From Stygiobacter sp. (lineage in GTDB: Bacteria > Pseudomonadota > Alphaproteobacteria > Rhodospirillales > Magnetospirillaceae): DNA of 64,000 nucleotides. The translations under genes and the position numbers were made by a program. Under the pieces are notes generated by a model that was not told where the DNA came from, did no database searches, and saw nothing but the letters and a program-made list of their open reading frames with translations. The stretch lies in the NCBI GenBank assembly GCA_006218045.1, contig VBWB01000008.1, positions 124,001-188,000 of the forward strand, read 5' to 3'. Shown in pieces: positions 1 to 9,170 of this stretch. The stretch's first letter is position 1, and each line of letters begins with the position of its first letter.

Positions 1-650
1 ATGTGCTTGTGCACCAAGGTGCCGTTGGTCATCAGGGTCAGGCGGACCGCTGCCATGGCCGGGTCGGCGATGAATTCGCGCAGCACCCGCACCGCCGACG
101 GCACCGCCAGGGGCTCACCGCCGATCAGCGTCAGGTCGAGGGCGGCGGGCAGGGCATCCCACCAGCGCCGCACCAACTCATAGGTGATCTGGTCCTCGTC
201 TTTGCGGCGGCGAGCCACCTGCATGCAATGGGCGCAGGTGAGATTGCAGCGAAAACCGAAATTCAGGTAGATGCGTAAGGGGGTTGCCGTCGCCTCGTGT
301 CGGCCCTGGGCGAATTCCAAGGCGGCAAGACGGGCATTGGCGCGCTGGCGTGGCGACAGGTCGGGGGCGGCGGCCAGGGCATCGAGGTCGGCATAGACCT
401 GGCTTTGGTTGAGAATGGATTTGAACAAGGCGCAATCGGCGCAGCCCGGAACCATGGGGCCGTCGCCGCGACCGTCATGAGCGCGCCGCAACTCGGTCAG
501 GTGCGGCTGGTTCCAGGTTGTCGCCAGGGGTTCGTTCCGCTCTGACAGGGCGGCGTAGGTGTCGGTGGGGCCGGCATAATAGCAGCAGGCGGAAACCCGG
601 TCGTCAGGGGCCGAGATGTTGAGTTCCAGCCAGGGGGCCGAACAGCGCAT
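1..650 (-). CDS. Radical SAM protein with N-terminal SPASM-like module (3' part outside window)
   Basis: The reading frame runs on the minus strand from an ATG at 650 and leaves the window at base 1, so about 216 N-terminal residues are visible. The radical SAM cluster motif CNLTCAHC (C135-x3-C139-x2-C142) follows an N-terminal cysteine-rich stretch (C3, CC22-23, C70, C73) that looks like a SPASM auxiliary-cluster segment. Downstream, LIGGEPLAVPSA is the usual SAM-binding GGEP motif. The protein is a clear paralogue of the gene immediately upstream (653-2230) and starts two bases after that gene's TGA, so the two are probably co-transcribed. Members of this superfamily do radical chemistry on peptides, sugars or other small molecules; the substrate cannot be read from sequence. 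Its place in a glycan island suggests modification of a sugar or glycoprotein, which is inference. Confidence 0.85.
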   Translation of the reverse strand, partial: MRCSAPWLELNISAPDDRVSACCYYAGPTDTYAALSERNEPLATTWNQPHLTELRRAHDGRGDGPMVPGCADCALFKSILNQSQVYADLDALAAAPDLSPRQRANARLAALEFAQGRHEATATPLRIYLNFGFRCNLTCAHCMQVARRRKDEDQITYELVRRWWDALPAALDLTLIGGEPLAVPSAVRVLREFIADPAMAAVRLTLMTNGTLVHKH

Positions 651-652
651 GG

Positions 653-2230
653 TCAGCAATCCGTTTCGGCGGTGATACGGTATAGCGCCAGTCGGTCGGG
701 CAGCACCGCCTCGGTGCCGGCCATCATCGGCTTGAGGGCGACTTCCAGGGGGCGGTCATGACCGATATCGTCGATTGCCACCACCATGTCGACCGTGTGT
801 CCGGTGCCGTCGCGGCGCAAGTCGCGCGACAGCAGGCGCAGACCGGGCTGCGGATCGAAGACGGCGACCGCCGGCAGGGTGTCGGCTGGTTCTGCGGACG
901 GGCTCCATCCCAGGCGGATGCGCACCATGCCGGCGCCCAAGGCCGGGCGGGGAAATTGCAGCACGTAAACCTCGGCCAGGGAATCCGGGCGATAGGCCAG
1001 GGTTTCGCCCCGTTGGCGCAATGGCGCCGGCGGCAACCGACCGGTACGACCGATATGCCCGCGCACGGCGTTTCCCCCGGTCACCTCGACCAGCGTCGGG
1101 CCGGTGGCGCCGATGGCGGCGCGGTCCTGGCGCTGGTGGCCGATGCGGTCGCGGAACAGTTCCAGTTGCCCGGCCTCGGTGGTGAAGCCGGCCTCGCGGT
1201 AGATGGCGATGGCCTGGTCGAAATGGTCGCGCCAGTCGGGGGTGTCGTCGAGCAGCCAGGGATAGGACACCACGTCCTCGGCGTATTGGGGTTCCTCCAT
1301 GCCGCGGGACAGGTTGATGGAATGGAAGGTGCAGGGAATGCGGTGGGCGACGTGGAAGCGGGCGAACTCGGCCAGATAGGGCAGGCCGCTTTTCATCACC
1401 AGCGCGTTGGTGGAAAGCGTCCAGTCCGGATGGCTGGTGTCCATCAGGGCGCGGATGGCCAGCAGGTTGCGTTCCACCTCGGCCCATATGCCGCCGGCGC
1501 GGATGCGTTCATAGCCGGCGCCGATGGAATCCAGGCTGATGGCGAAGCCCAGGCGGCGTTTCGCCTTCAACGCCTCGAGATGCTTGTGCACGATGGTGCC
1601 GTTGGTGAACAGGGTCAGGCGCACGGCCTCCAGGGCCGGGTCGGCGACGAAGGCGCGGATGAATTTGATCGCCGAGGGAATGGCCAGCGGCTCGCCGCCG
1701 ATGACATCGACGCTGATGGCCGAGGAAAAGGCCGGCCACCATTTTTGCAACAGCGGCCACGACAATTCGATCTCATGCTTGCGCGTCGGGATCTGGATGC
1801 ACATGACGCAGTCGATATTGCAGGTCTGCCCGAACAGCAGGAAATAGCGCAAGGGCAGGGCCGTCGGCTGCACCCGACCGCAACGATAATCGTCGCGGGC
1901 GGCCAGGGTGTTGGCGTGCTGTTCGGGGCTCAGCCCCGAGGCCAGCAAGGCGTCGAAATCCACATAGGGGGCGCTTTGGCGGTCGGGCCGGTTCTCGAAG
2001 AAATGGCAGCCGGCGCAGCCGTTGTCCCCGTCGGTCTGGCCGTCGGGGGACTGCAAGGCGCGCACCGCCTGTAGCCTGGGGTCGTTCCACACCTCGGCGA
2101 TTTCGGGTTGGCTGTCCATCAGCGGTGCCAGCGGGATCACCGGGCCGCGATAATAGCAGCAGGAACTGATCTTGTTCTCTGCGGCGGTGATGAACATTTC
2201 GTGCCAGGGCGCGGGGCAACGCATGTTCAT
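653..2230 (-). CDS. Radical SAM protein with N-terminal SPASM-like module
   Basis: 525 residues. The ATG at 2230 is chosen because GGAGAA lies five bases upstream and the N-terminus then matches the paralogue at 1-650; a longer frame to 2338 would overlap the FkbM gene. C5, CC24-25, C72 and C75 form an N-terminal SPASM-like pattern (a CPAPW start, a double Cys, then CAGC). The 4Fe-4S radical SAM motif CNIDCVMC is at C137/C141/C144 and VIGGEPLAIPSA is the GGEP motif. About 150 C-terminal residues after the core form an extra domain with no motif I recognise. It lies 22 bp after the FkbM-type methyltransferase gene, so 3293 down to 1 looks like one operon. Likely a cytoplasmic SAM-dependent radical enzyme; substrate unknown. 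Confidence 0.85.
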   Translation of the reverse strand: MNMRCPAPWHEMFITAAENKISSCCYYRGPVIPLAPLMDSQPEIAEVWNDPRLQAVRALQSPDGQTDGDNGCAGCHFFENRPDRQSAPYVDFDALLASGLSPEQHANTLAARDDYRCGRVQPTALPLRYFLLFGQTCNIDCVMCIQIPTRKHEIELSWPLLQKWWPAFSSAISVDVIGGEPLAIPSAIKFIRAFVADPALEAVRLTLFTNGTIVHKHLEALKAKRRLGFAISLDSIGAGYERIRAGGIWAEVERNLLAIRALMDTSHPDWTLSTNALVMKSGLPYLAEFARFHVAHRIPCTFHSINLSRGMEEPQYAEDVVSYPWLLDDTPDWRDHFDQAIAIYREAGFTTEAGQLELFRDRIGHQRQDRAAIGATGPTLVEVTGGNAVRGHIGRTGRLPPAPLRQRGETLAYRPDSLAEVYVLQFPRPALGAGMVRIRLGWSPSAEPADTLPAVAVFDPQPGLRLLSRDLRRDGTGHTVDMVVAIDDIGHDRPLEVALKPMMAGTEAVLPDRLALYRITAETDC

Positions 2231-2252
2231 GTTGGTTCTCCGTACCGCCGGC

Positions 2253-3293
2253 TCAGCCGGGGATGTCCTTGAAACGGCGCTGCCGTACCTTGTCTTCGCA
2301 CAGGGCGATGAAGTCGCGGTAGCCGATCCGCCGGCCATCCACCGGCGGCACCACCAGATCGGCCAGCGCCTCGATGTCCCAGCCGGCCTCGGTCAGTTGG
2401 CCGGAATATTTCAGCAGAACCTCGATGGCGCAGTCCTGTAGGCTATAGATGTCGAACAGGGCGACCGACTTCAAGATCACCGGGACGGTGATGGCGAAAT
2501 CAGGCCATTTGGTTTCGTAAAGCGGATCGCCGAGATCGCGCAGGAACAGGGCCTCGCCCCACGACAATTGCCCGCGCGTGGTCTGGGCGGCCATGTCGTA
2601 GACGAACGGGCGGGGCAGGGCGGCGCGGGAATAGTGCCACAAATCCAGATCGAACAGGGCGAAGCCGTGCTGGCGCAGCATCAGGTCGATGTTCGAGAAC
2701 AGATTGGCCTCGGGCAGGGCGGCGCCGTGGAACTGCGCCTCCACCTGTAGGCCAAGGATGCCGCCGCCTTGCAGCAATCCGCGCGCGCCTTGCAACACCT
2801 CGTAATCGCTGCCGTCGGTGTCGATCTTGATGAAGTCGACCCGACCGATGCCCTGCTCGACGCAGTATCCATCCAGTTCAACCACCCGATCGGCAAGCTG
2901 GAGTTCCGCACCCCGGTTATCGACGTCGCGGTTCCAGTTCATCTCCAGCAGGTCTTGCGCCCATTGGGCCGTGGTGCGGGGAAAGAACTGGGTCGAACGG
3001 GCTTCGGGCGTCCACCACTCGGCGTGGGTGTGGCGGCTCCGATAGTCGTGGCAGCCGACGAATGCCGCCTCGTAGGTGTCGGTGGCAAGGCCCAGGCCGT
3101 TCAGGCGTTCGATTTCCTTGACCAGGGGGTCGAATCCCCAAACCTTGAGGTTCGGGGCGAAGTGACGCCAGTAGCGATCGATCCCCCCCGACACGCCGAC
3201 GTCGAAAAAATGAAAATCGGTTCCGGCGAAGGCGCCGCGCTCGACGAGGTGCCGGCACAGCACCGGGTCGCGGTTGTAGCTGGTCAGGGCCAT
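2253..3293 (-). CDS. FkbM-family SAM-dependent methyltransferase
   Basis: 346 residues, preceded by a good AAGGAG site. The N-terminal FFDVGVSGG (about 29-37) fits the glycine-rich SAM-binding loop, and VDFIKIDTDGSDYEVLQGA (about 152-170) is the FkbM-type IKIDxxGxExxVL signature. FkbM enzymes O-methylate polyketides, sugars and glycan termini. It is the first gene of a leftward operon with two radical SAM paralogues and is divergent from a TPR-OGT glycosyltransferase, so methylation of an island-encoded sugar is a reasonable inference. About 90 C-terminal residues follow the fold and contain no recognised motif. Confidence 0.85.
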   Translation of the reverse strand: MALTSYNRDPVLCRHLVERGAFAGTDFHFFDVGVSGGIDRYWRHFAPNLKVWGFDPLVKEIERLNGLGLATDTYEAAFVGCHDYRSRHTHAEWWTPEARSTQFFPRTTAQWAQDLLEMNWNRDVDNRGAELQLADRVVELDGYCVEQGIGRVDFIKIDTDGSDYEVLQGARGLLQGGGILGLQVEAQFHGAALPEANLFSNIDLMLRQHGFALFDLDLWHYSRAALPRPFVYDMAAQTTRGQLSWGEALFLRDLGDPLYETKWPDFAITVPVILKSVALFDIYSLQDCAIEVLLKYSGQLTEAGWDIEALADLVVPPVDGRRIGYRDFIALCEDKVRQRRFKDIPG

Positions 3294-3425
3294 GGTTTCT
3301 CCTTGGCGGGCCGTGCGGATGGGGGCGCGGCAACGGTTCTGCGTCGGATGAATTGTTTGCGGTGGCGGCTAAATTAATCGTTAAGCCGGGGGTGGCTAAT
3401 ATGCACGGCATTGCGGTTGGCAGCG

Positions 3426-5675
3426 ATGGAAGCCAGCGTGTCCGAGGATCTTTTTCAACAGGCGGTCGGGCTGGTGCAGTCGGGGCGTCTGGCCGAGGCC
3501 GGAGGCGTGCTGACCGATCTGTTGGCCGTCGCGCCCGGCCATGCCGAGGCGGCGCGGCTGGCGGTCAAGCTGCGCCTGCTTGATGGGAGCGCCACTGCCG
3601 CCGACCTGGAACATTTGGCGGCCGCCCATCCGGATCACCCGGAAATCGGCTTCGAGGCGGGGGTCGGCTGGTTGCAAGCGGGCGACCAACGCCACGCCAT
3701 CGCCTGTTTTCGCCGCCATCTTCAGCACTTTCCCGACCATTCCGGAACCTTGTTCAATCTGGCCTGGGCGCTCCGCCGGCAAGGGGCGGACAGCGAGGCC
3801 GAGGCGCTCTTGCGGCGGTTGCTGGTCCTCGTTCCGGGCCATGGCGCGGGGTGGTTCAACCTGGGCACCCTGCTGGCCGATCATGGTGATCATGCCGGCG
3901 CCGCCACCGCCTTTGAAACCAGTCTGCGGTGTGGATTCGATGCCAAGCCGGCGACGATCGGTCTGGCCTTGGCGACGTTGCGTCAAGGAAGAGTGGATGC
4001 CGCCGAAGCCATGCTTGGCGCCTTGTCTCCCGCCATCGGCCAAGAGGCGCCGGTTCTGGCCCTGCGGGCGGAAATCGCCGTGGCGCGGGGCGATGACCGT
4101 GGCGGCTTGACCCTGTATGACCAGGCGACGGCCCTGGCGCCCGATCAACTGCCGCTGAGATTGGGGCGATTGCGGCTTCAGCGCCGGCTTGGGCAGGCCC
4201 GGTCGGTCTTCGATGAAACCGTGACGGAACTCGATCGACCGCAGGCCGCCGTCGGGGTGTTGTTGGAACTGTGCGCCGCCGCCCAGGTGCTGCGTCGTCT
4301 CGATATGGCCGAGGCGGCGGCCCGCCGCGCCGTTGATCTGGCGGCGGATGACCCGACGGCCATCAACGCCTTGGCCAAGAGCCTGGCCATGAGGGGGCGC
4401 AATGCCGAGGCGGTGGCCTGTTTCCGCATGGCCCTCGCCCTGGCACCCGACAACGCCGCCCTGCATAGCAATCTGATTTATGCCATGGTGCACGATGAAG
4501 CCGGTTCGCCGCCGCAATTGTTCGCCGAGGCGCAAAATTTCGGACGGTATTGGGAAAAGCGGCTGTCGCCGCTGCCGCCGCCACCGCCATTGCCGGACGA
4601 TGATCGGCGGATGGTACGGATCGGCTATGTTTCCGCCGATTTTTGCGACCATGCCGTCGCCTATCTGATCGAGCCGCTGTTGCGCCGTCACGATCACGAG
4701 CGCTTCCATGTCACCTGCTATCACGTGGCGCGCAGTTCGGATCATGTCACCGACCGCCTGCGCGGCTTGGTGCCCCGGTGGCGGGTGTTGCCCTGCGACA
4801 GCGCCGATTTCACCGCCATGGCGGCCACCATCCGCGCCGACGGCATCGACATCCTGGTCGACCTCAGCGGCCATACCGCCGGCAATGTCCTGCCCATGTT
4901 CGCCTTGCGTCCGGCACCGGTGCAGGTTTCGGCCATCGGCTATCCCGGCACCACCGGGCTTGGGCGCATGGATTACCGGCTGGTCTATGGCGGCTCGCCC
5001 AAGGGCGGCGACGATCCCGCTTTCAGTTCCGAGACCTTGCTGCCTTTTCCCGCCTTCCTGCCGTTTCAGGCGCCGGCAGCGGCGGTCCCGGTCGGGCCAC
5101 CGCCGGTGCTGGAGCGGGGCTACGTCACTTTCGCCGCCCTCAATAAGTTCGCCAAGGCCTCGGTCGGCGCGAGACGGGCCTGGGCCCGCATTCTCGCCGC
5201 CCTGCCGCCCGCCCGGCTGGTGGTGCTGGCGCCGCCGGCGCAGGCCGAGTCCATCCGTGCCGGCTTTGTCGCCGATGGCGCCCGCGCCGAACAGGTCGAG
5301 GTGATCGAGGAACTGGCATTGGACGGATGGCTGGCGCTGATGGAGGACGTCGACATCGCCCTGGACTCGTTTCCCTATCGTGGCGGCACCACGGCCATGA
5401 TGTCGGACTGGCGGGGGGTTCCCCTGGTGGCGCTGTTGCCCGAAGGCCAGGGCAAGGATGACGACCGCCGTCTATACTGCCGCGACGAGGACGAATACGT
5501 GGCCACCGCCGTCGCCCTGGCCGGCGATCCCGACCAGTTGGTTGAACGGCGAGCGGAATTGCCGTTGATCGCCCGTCTTGACGAAGCTGCCAACGCCGAT
5601 TTGGCCATCCGGGCTCTGGAACGCCTGTTTCGCGAGATTTGGGCGACCTATCTGGAGCGGCGGAGCCGGGCATGA
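3426..5675 (+). CDS. TPR-containing O-GlcNAc transferase-like (GT41) glycosyltransferase
   Basis: 749 residues from the ATG at 3426; an in-frame TTG at 3411 is possible but has no better ribosome site. The first half (about 1-380) is a solenoid of TPR repeats with recurring LxxAxxLxPxxxxxxxxLG patterns. The second half has SPINDLY/OGT catalytic motifs in order: RIGYVSADFCDHAVAYL, DILVDLSGHTAGN, RPAPVQVSAIGYPGTTGL and, near the end, DIALDSFPYRGGTT. Bacterial proteins of this kind transfer sugar to Ser/Thr of target proteins such as flagellins and adhesins; the TPR part usually binds the target. Its TGA overlaps the ATG of the next gene, so the two are translationally coupled. Target is inferred, not shown. 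Confidence 0.9.
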   Translation: MEASVSEDLFQQAVGLVQSGRLAEAGGVLTDLLAVAPGHAEAARLAVKLRLLDGSATAADLEHLAAAHPDHPEIGFEAGVGWLQAGDQRHAIACFRRHLQHFPDHSGTLFNLAWALRRQGADSEAEALLRRLLVLVPGHGAGWFNLGTLLADHGDHAGAATAFETSLRCGFDAKPATIGLALATLRQGRVDAAEAMLGALSPAIGQEAPVLALRAEIAVARGDDRGGLTLYDQATALAPDQLPLRLGRLRLQRRLGQARSVFDETVTELDRPQAAVGVLLELCAAAQVLRRLDMAEAAARRAVDLAADDPTAINALAKSLAMRGRNAEAVACFRMALALAPDNAALHSNLIYAMVHDEAGSPPQLFAEAQNFGRYWEKRLSPLPPPPPLPDDDRRMVRIGYVSADFCDHAVAYLIEPLLRRHDHERFHVTCYHVARSSDHVTDRLRGLVPRWRVLPCDSADFTAMAATIRADGIDILVDLSGHTAGNVLPMFALRPAPVQVSAIGYPGTTGLGRMDYRLVYGGSPKGGDDPAFSSETLLPFPAFLPFQAPAAAVPVGPPPVLERGYVTFAALNKFAKASVGARRAWARILAALPPARLVVLAPPAQAESIRAGFVADGARAEQVEVIEELALDGWLALMEDVDIALDSFPYRGGTTAMMSDWRGVPLVALLPEGQGKDDDRRLYCRDEDEYVATAVALAGDPDQLVERRAELPLIARLDEAANADLAIRALERLFREIWATYLERRSRA

Positions 5676-6865
5676 ACGAAGACCGCCCCGATGCCAGGCT
5701 TTGGCGGGCCATGGGGCTGCCTTTCGGTGCCCCCGGTGAAGGGATGTCCCTGGGGGAGAGCGTGGCCCAGATCATCGGGCCGTTCTGCCGGTGGTTGGTT
5801 GGAGAGGTGGGCGACGGTGCCGTGGCGGTCATGCGCGAGGGTCGTCTGATCGCCGATTTGACCCGGTCGTTGGGGGGGGCGCCCATGGCCGAAATCTGGC
5901 TCAATCGTCGTCTGACCATGCGTGCGGCCATCGCCGATGCGGGCGATACCGAAGCTCTGCTCAATTTCCTGGTGCGGGCGCGGCGCCAGCCCTTGGACGG
6001 TGCCGCCGCCGCGCGGGAACTGGGGCTGGATCATGGGCCGCCGCCCGCGTGGCGGGCGGACGTCTTGGCCGACACGACGGCGCAGGGGCGTTTCCTCGCC
6101 TGGTTGGGGGAAGGGGATGCCGCCCGCCAGGTGAAAACGGTTGGCCGGGACTTGCGCCGGCGCCTGTTGGCCCATGTGGCCGCGTGTGGCGTCCCTATGA
6201 CCCGACCGATGACCTTGGTCGATCTTGGCTATGCCGGCAATATCCAACATGCCCTGGCCCGGATTTTGGCCATCGAGGATGGTGGGCCAGCCCCGCGCGG
6301 CCTGTATCTGCTGACCACGGCGGGTATCCGCTGGGCCCGCCGTGCCGGCTGCGTCGCCGCAGGGTTTCTTGCCGATGGCGGCGATCCCGCCCCGTTGGTG
6401 CGGCTGTTCGCCCGCTCACCCGAACCGTTGGAACTGTGCTGCACCACGCCGGGGCTGGGGACCGTGGCCGATTATGGCGAGGATGGCGCCCCTCGCCTGC
6501 TGGCGCCGCCATGGGGTGGCGATCAGGCGGCGGCCATGACCAAGCTTCAGGCCGAGGTGGCGTCGATGGTGGCCGCCGGGGCCGGCGATGTGGTTTCCGC
6601 CCGGCTATCCCTGGCCCGTCTGCTGGCCTTGCCCAGTCGAGCCGAAGCGGCGGCGGTGGCGTCGTGGGTCTATGACGAAAACATGCCGGAGGGGCTCCGG
6701 CGCCTGTGTGGTGGCGGGGACGGGTTGAGCGACCCCTGGGCCGCCGATCGGGCGCAGGTGCCGTGGCCGGCGGCTGCGGCCCGCTTGGCCGGGGTGGATG
6801 ACCACGCTTTGGTCGCCGGGGCTTTGCGTCTGATCGGTGGCGGTAGTGAATTCTTATCCAATTGA
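5672..6865 (+). CDS. HAD-like (COG5610-type) protein of glycosyltransferase loci
   Basis: 397 residues, with its ATG overlapping the stop of the OGT gene (ATGA). AVMREGRLIADL followed by IWLNRRLTMRAA resembles the 'RDGxLL...SRRA' stretch of predicted HAD-superfamily proteins of the COG5610 type. TLVDLGYAGNIQHALARIL matches their 'vDLGWxGtxQ' motif, and LELCCTTPGLGTVADY resembles the following 'ELL.TAP.GSv.gY' segment. I see no intact N-terminal DxDxT nucleophile motif, so if this is a HAD fold only the later part is present and catalysis is doubtful. Such domains are common beside or fused to glycosyltransferases. Function unknown; coupling to the OGT gene suggests a joint role. Confidence 0.55.
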   Translation: MNEDRPDARLWRAMGLPFGAPGEGMSLGESVAQIIGPFCRWLVGEVGDGAVAVMREGRLIADLTRSLGGAPMAEIWLNRRLTMRAAIADAGDTEALLNFLVRARRQPLDGAAAARELGLDHGPPPAWRADVLADTTAQGRFLAWLGEGDAARQVKTVGRDLRRRLLAHVAACGVPMTRPMTLVDLGYAGNIQHALARILAIEDGGPAPRGLYLLTTAGIRWARRAGCVAAGFLADGGDPAPLVRLFARSPEPLELCCTTPGLGTVADYGEDGAPRLLAPPWGGDQAAAMTKLQAEVASMVAAGAGDVVSARLSLARLLALPSRAEAAAVASWVYDENMPEGLRRLCGGGDGLSDPWAADRAQVPWPAAAARLAGVDDHALVAGALRLIGGGSEFLSN

Positions 6866-6909
6866 CCCTTAGGCTGGGAGGGCAGAATGCACCAGCGGAG
6901 GGAACGGTC

Positions 6910-7881
6910 GTGAAAATACTGGTTCTGGGCGGCGGCGGCTTCATCGGCAGCCATCTGGTCGAACGGCTCAAGCAAGAAGGGCATTGGGTTCGCGCCGTCG
7001 ATCTGAAATACCCGCGTTACGCCGAGACGACCGCCGACGATTTCGTCATCGGCGATCTGCGCGATTCTGATCTGGTGCGCGCGGTGATCGACACCCGCTT
7101 CGACGAGGTCTACCAGTTCGCCGCCGACATGGGCGGAGCCGGCTTCGTCTTCACCGGCGAGAACGACGCCGCCATCATGCACAATTCCGGCGCCATCAAC
7201 CTGAATGTGCTGGATGCCTGCTGGCGCCGCAACGTCAAACGCATCTTCTACTCGTCCTCGGCCTGCATCTATCCGCAGGAAAACCAGACCGATCCCGACA
7301 ATCCGGTGTGCAGCGAGGACAGCGCCTATCCCGCCCATCCCGACAGCGATTACGGCTGGGAAAAGCTGTTCAGCGAGCGCCTCTACCTGGCCTATGGCCG
7401 CAATCACGGCATGGATGTGCGTATCGCCCGCTATCACAACATCTTCGGCGAGAAGGGGTCGTGGCATGACGGGCGGGAAAAGGCGCCGGCGGCCATCTGC
7501 CGCAAGGTGGCGGTGGCCGCCGATGGCGATGCCATCGACATCTGGGGCGATGGCCGGCAGACCCGCTCGTTCCTTCATGTGTCGGAGTGTCTGGAAGGGA
7601 CCATCCGGCTGATGCGCTCGGATTTCATCGGGCCGGTCAATGTCGGCTCGCAGGAAATGGTCAGCATCAACCAACTGGTTGATGTGGTCGCCGCCATCGC
7701 CGGCAAGACGGTACGGAAAAATCACATCCCTGGGCCGTTGGGGGTGCGTGGCCGCAATTCGGATAACCGGCTGATCGCCGAGAAGCTGGGCTGGGCGCCG
7801 TCGCAGCCGCTGCGCGCCGGCCTGGAGGTCACCTATGGATGGATCGAACGGCAGGTCAGGGCCAACGCCCGCGATCTTTGA
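6910..7881 (+). CDS. GDP-mannose 3,5-epimerase-like extended SDR
   Basis: 323 residues from GTG 6910, chosen because GGAGGG lies seven bases upstream and translation then starts VKILVLGGGGFIGSH, the Rossmann NAD-binding loop. The catalytic YxxxK is YGWEK, with SSSACIYPQ before it. MGGAGFVFTGENDAAIMH, RYHNIFGEKGSWHDGREK, ICRKVA, WGDGRQTRSF and GVRGRNSDN are hallmarks of plant-type GDP-mannose 3',5'-epimerase, which makes GDP-L-galactose/L-gulose. Similar bacterial enzymes serve glycan synthesis, so the exact nucleotide-sugar is uncertain. It follows the HAD-like gene by 44 bp in the same direction and ends four bases before the convergent DegT gene. Confidence 0.8.
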   Translation: MKILVLGGGGFIGSHLVERLKQEGHWVRAVDLKYPRYAETTADDFVIGDLRDSDLVRAVIDTRFDEVYQFAADMGGAGFVFTGENDAAIMHNSGAINLNVLDACWRRNVKRIFYSSSACIYPQENQTDPDNPVCSEDSAYPAHPDSDYGWEKLFSERLYLAYGRNHGMDVRIARYHNIFGEKGSWHDGREKAPAAICRKVAVAADGDAIDIWGDGRQTRSFLHVSECLEGTIRLMRSDFIGPVNVGSQEMVSINQLVDVVAAIAGKTVRKNHIPGPLGVRGRNSDNRLIAEKLGWAPSQPLRAGLEVTYGWIERQVRANARDL

Positions 7882-7885
7882 GTAT

Positions 7886-9025
7886 TCACGCCAGGGCCGC
7901 CGCCAGGGCCGTGACCACCCGGTCCTGGTCGGCCTCGTCCAGCGACGGGAATAACGGCAGCAGGATGATGCGGTCCTGGGCCGCCTCGGAAACCGGCAAC
8001 GTCCAGGCGTGTCCGCCATAGGGGAGCTCGCGGTGGGCGTTCATGATGCCGCGGCGAGTGGCGATGCCGGCGTCGAGCATGGTTTGCATGACGGCGCGCT
8101 GGCCGCACTCCGCCGGCAGCCAAACCGGGTAGCTTTGCCAATTGCTGCGCGCCCATGGCGGCTGGACCGCCAGCGTGACCGACGGCACGCGCTGGCCGAG
8201 CGCGGTGTGGTAACGCTGGGCCAGATGGCGCCGCCGTTCCAAGATCCAGGGCAGACGGCGCAATTGCTCGCGCCCCACCGCCGCCTGCAAATCGGTCATG
8301 CGGTAGTTGTAGCCCAGTTCGGCATAGTGCTCGAAGATCACCTGGGCGGCGCCGTGCCGGGCGGTGTCGGGCACCGTCATGCCGTGCTGGCGCAGCAGGC
8401 GGAAGCGGGCGTCGAGCGCCGGGTCGGCGGTGGTCAGCATGCCGCCTTCGCCGCAACTGATCACCTTGCGCGGATGGAAGGAAAAGCAGGCGATGCGCCC
8501 GGCGGGACGGCCGATCCATTGCCATGCGCCGTCCAGTCTGATTTCGCTGCCCAGGGCGCAGGCGGCATCCTCGATCACCGGCAGGCCGTGGGCCGAGGCG
8601 ACCGCCAACAGGCCGCCCAGGTCGCAGGGCATGCCCACTTGGTGTACCACCAACACGGCACGGGTGCGCGGGGTGATCGCCGTGGCCAAGGCGGCGGAAT
8701 CCATGCCCAGGGTGGCGGCGTCGATGTCGACGAACACCGGCTCTGCCCCGACATAACGCACGGCGTTGGCGGTGGCGATGAAGCTGTGGCTGACGGTGGC
8801 CACCTCGTCTCCGGGGCCGACGCCCAGGGCGAGCAGGGCCAGATGCAGCGCGTTGGTGCAATTGGCGACGGCACAGGCGTGCGGGCTGCCGACCAGGGCG
8901 GCGAATTCCGTCTCGAAGGCGGCCACTTCCGGGCCTTGGGTCAGCCAGCCCGAGCGCAGGACGCGGGTGATTGCGGCGATTTCGGCGTCGCCGGTTTCCG
9001 GGCGGGTGATGGGGATCATGCTCAT
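7886..9025 (-). CDS. DegT/DnrJ/EryC1/StrS sugar aminotransferase (WbpE-like)
   Basis: 379 residues. PLP-dependent sugar aminotransferase: VANCTNALHLAL binds the cofactor phosphate, VIEDAACALGSE supplies the PLP-pairing Asp, and SFHPRKVISCGEGG holds the Schiff-base lysine; RMTDLQAAVGREQL is the typical substrate-side motif. These enzymes transaminate a 3- or 4-keto nucleotide sugar to an amino sugar using glutamate. It is divergent from a hexapeptide acyltransferase and a Gfo/Idh dehydrogenase, the same trio as WbpE, WbpD and WbpB that makes UDP-2,3-diacetamido-uronic acids in Pseudomonas. That pathway assignment is inference; the exact keto-sugar is not known. Confidence 0.88.
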   Translation of the reverse strand: MSMIPITRPETGDAEIAAITRVLRSGWLTQGPEVAAFETEFAALVGSPHACAVANCTNALHLALLALGVGPGDEVATVSHSFIATANAVRYVGAEPVFVDIDAATLGMDSAALATAITPRTRAVLVVHQVGMPCDLGGLLAVASAHGLPVIEDAACALGSEIRLDGAWQWIGRPAGRIACFSFHPRKVISCGEGGMLTTADPALDARFRLLRQHGMTVPDTARHGAAQVIFEHYAELGYNYRMTDLQAAVGREQLRRLPWILERRRHLAQRYHTALGQRVPSVTLAVQPPWARSNWQSYPVWLPAECGQRAVMQTMLDAGIATRRGIMNAHRELPYGGHAWTLPVSEAAQDRIILLPLFPSLDEADQDRVVTALAAALA

Positions 9026-9170
9026 GCGGGGTCTCGTGTCGGGACGGCTTCCGTGTGCAGTCTGGGCGGCAACAGGGGCGGCCTGTCAAGGTGCGATCGC
9101 GCCGCCGCCGCTTGCCGTCCTCCGTCGTCGCGGTATAAGGTGACGTCCCATCAACGCGTTGGGGATATTC

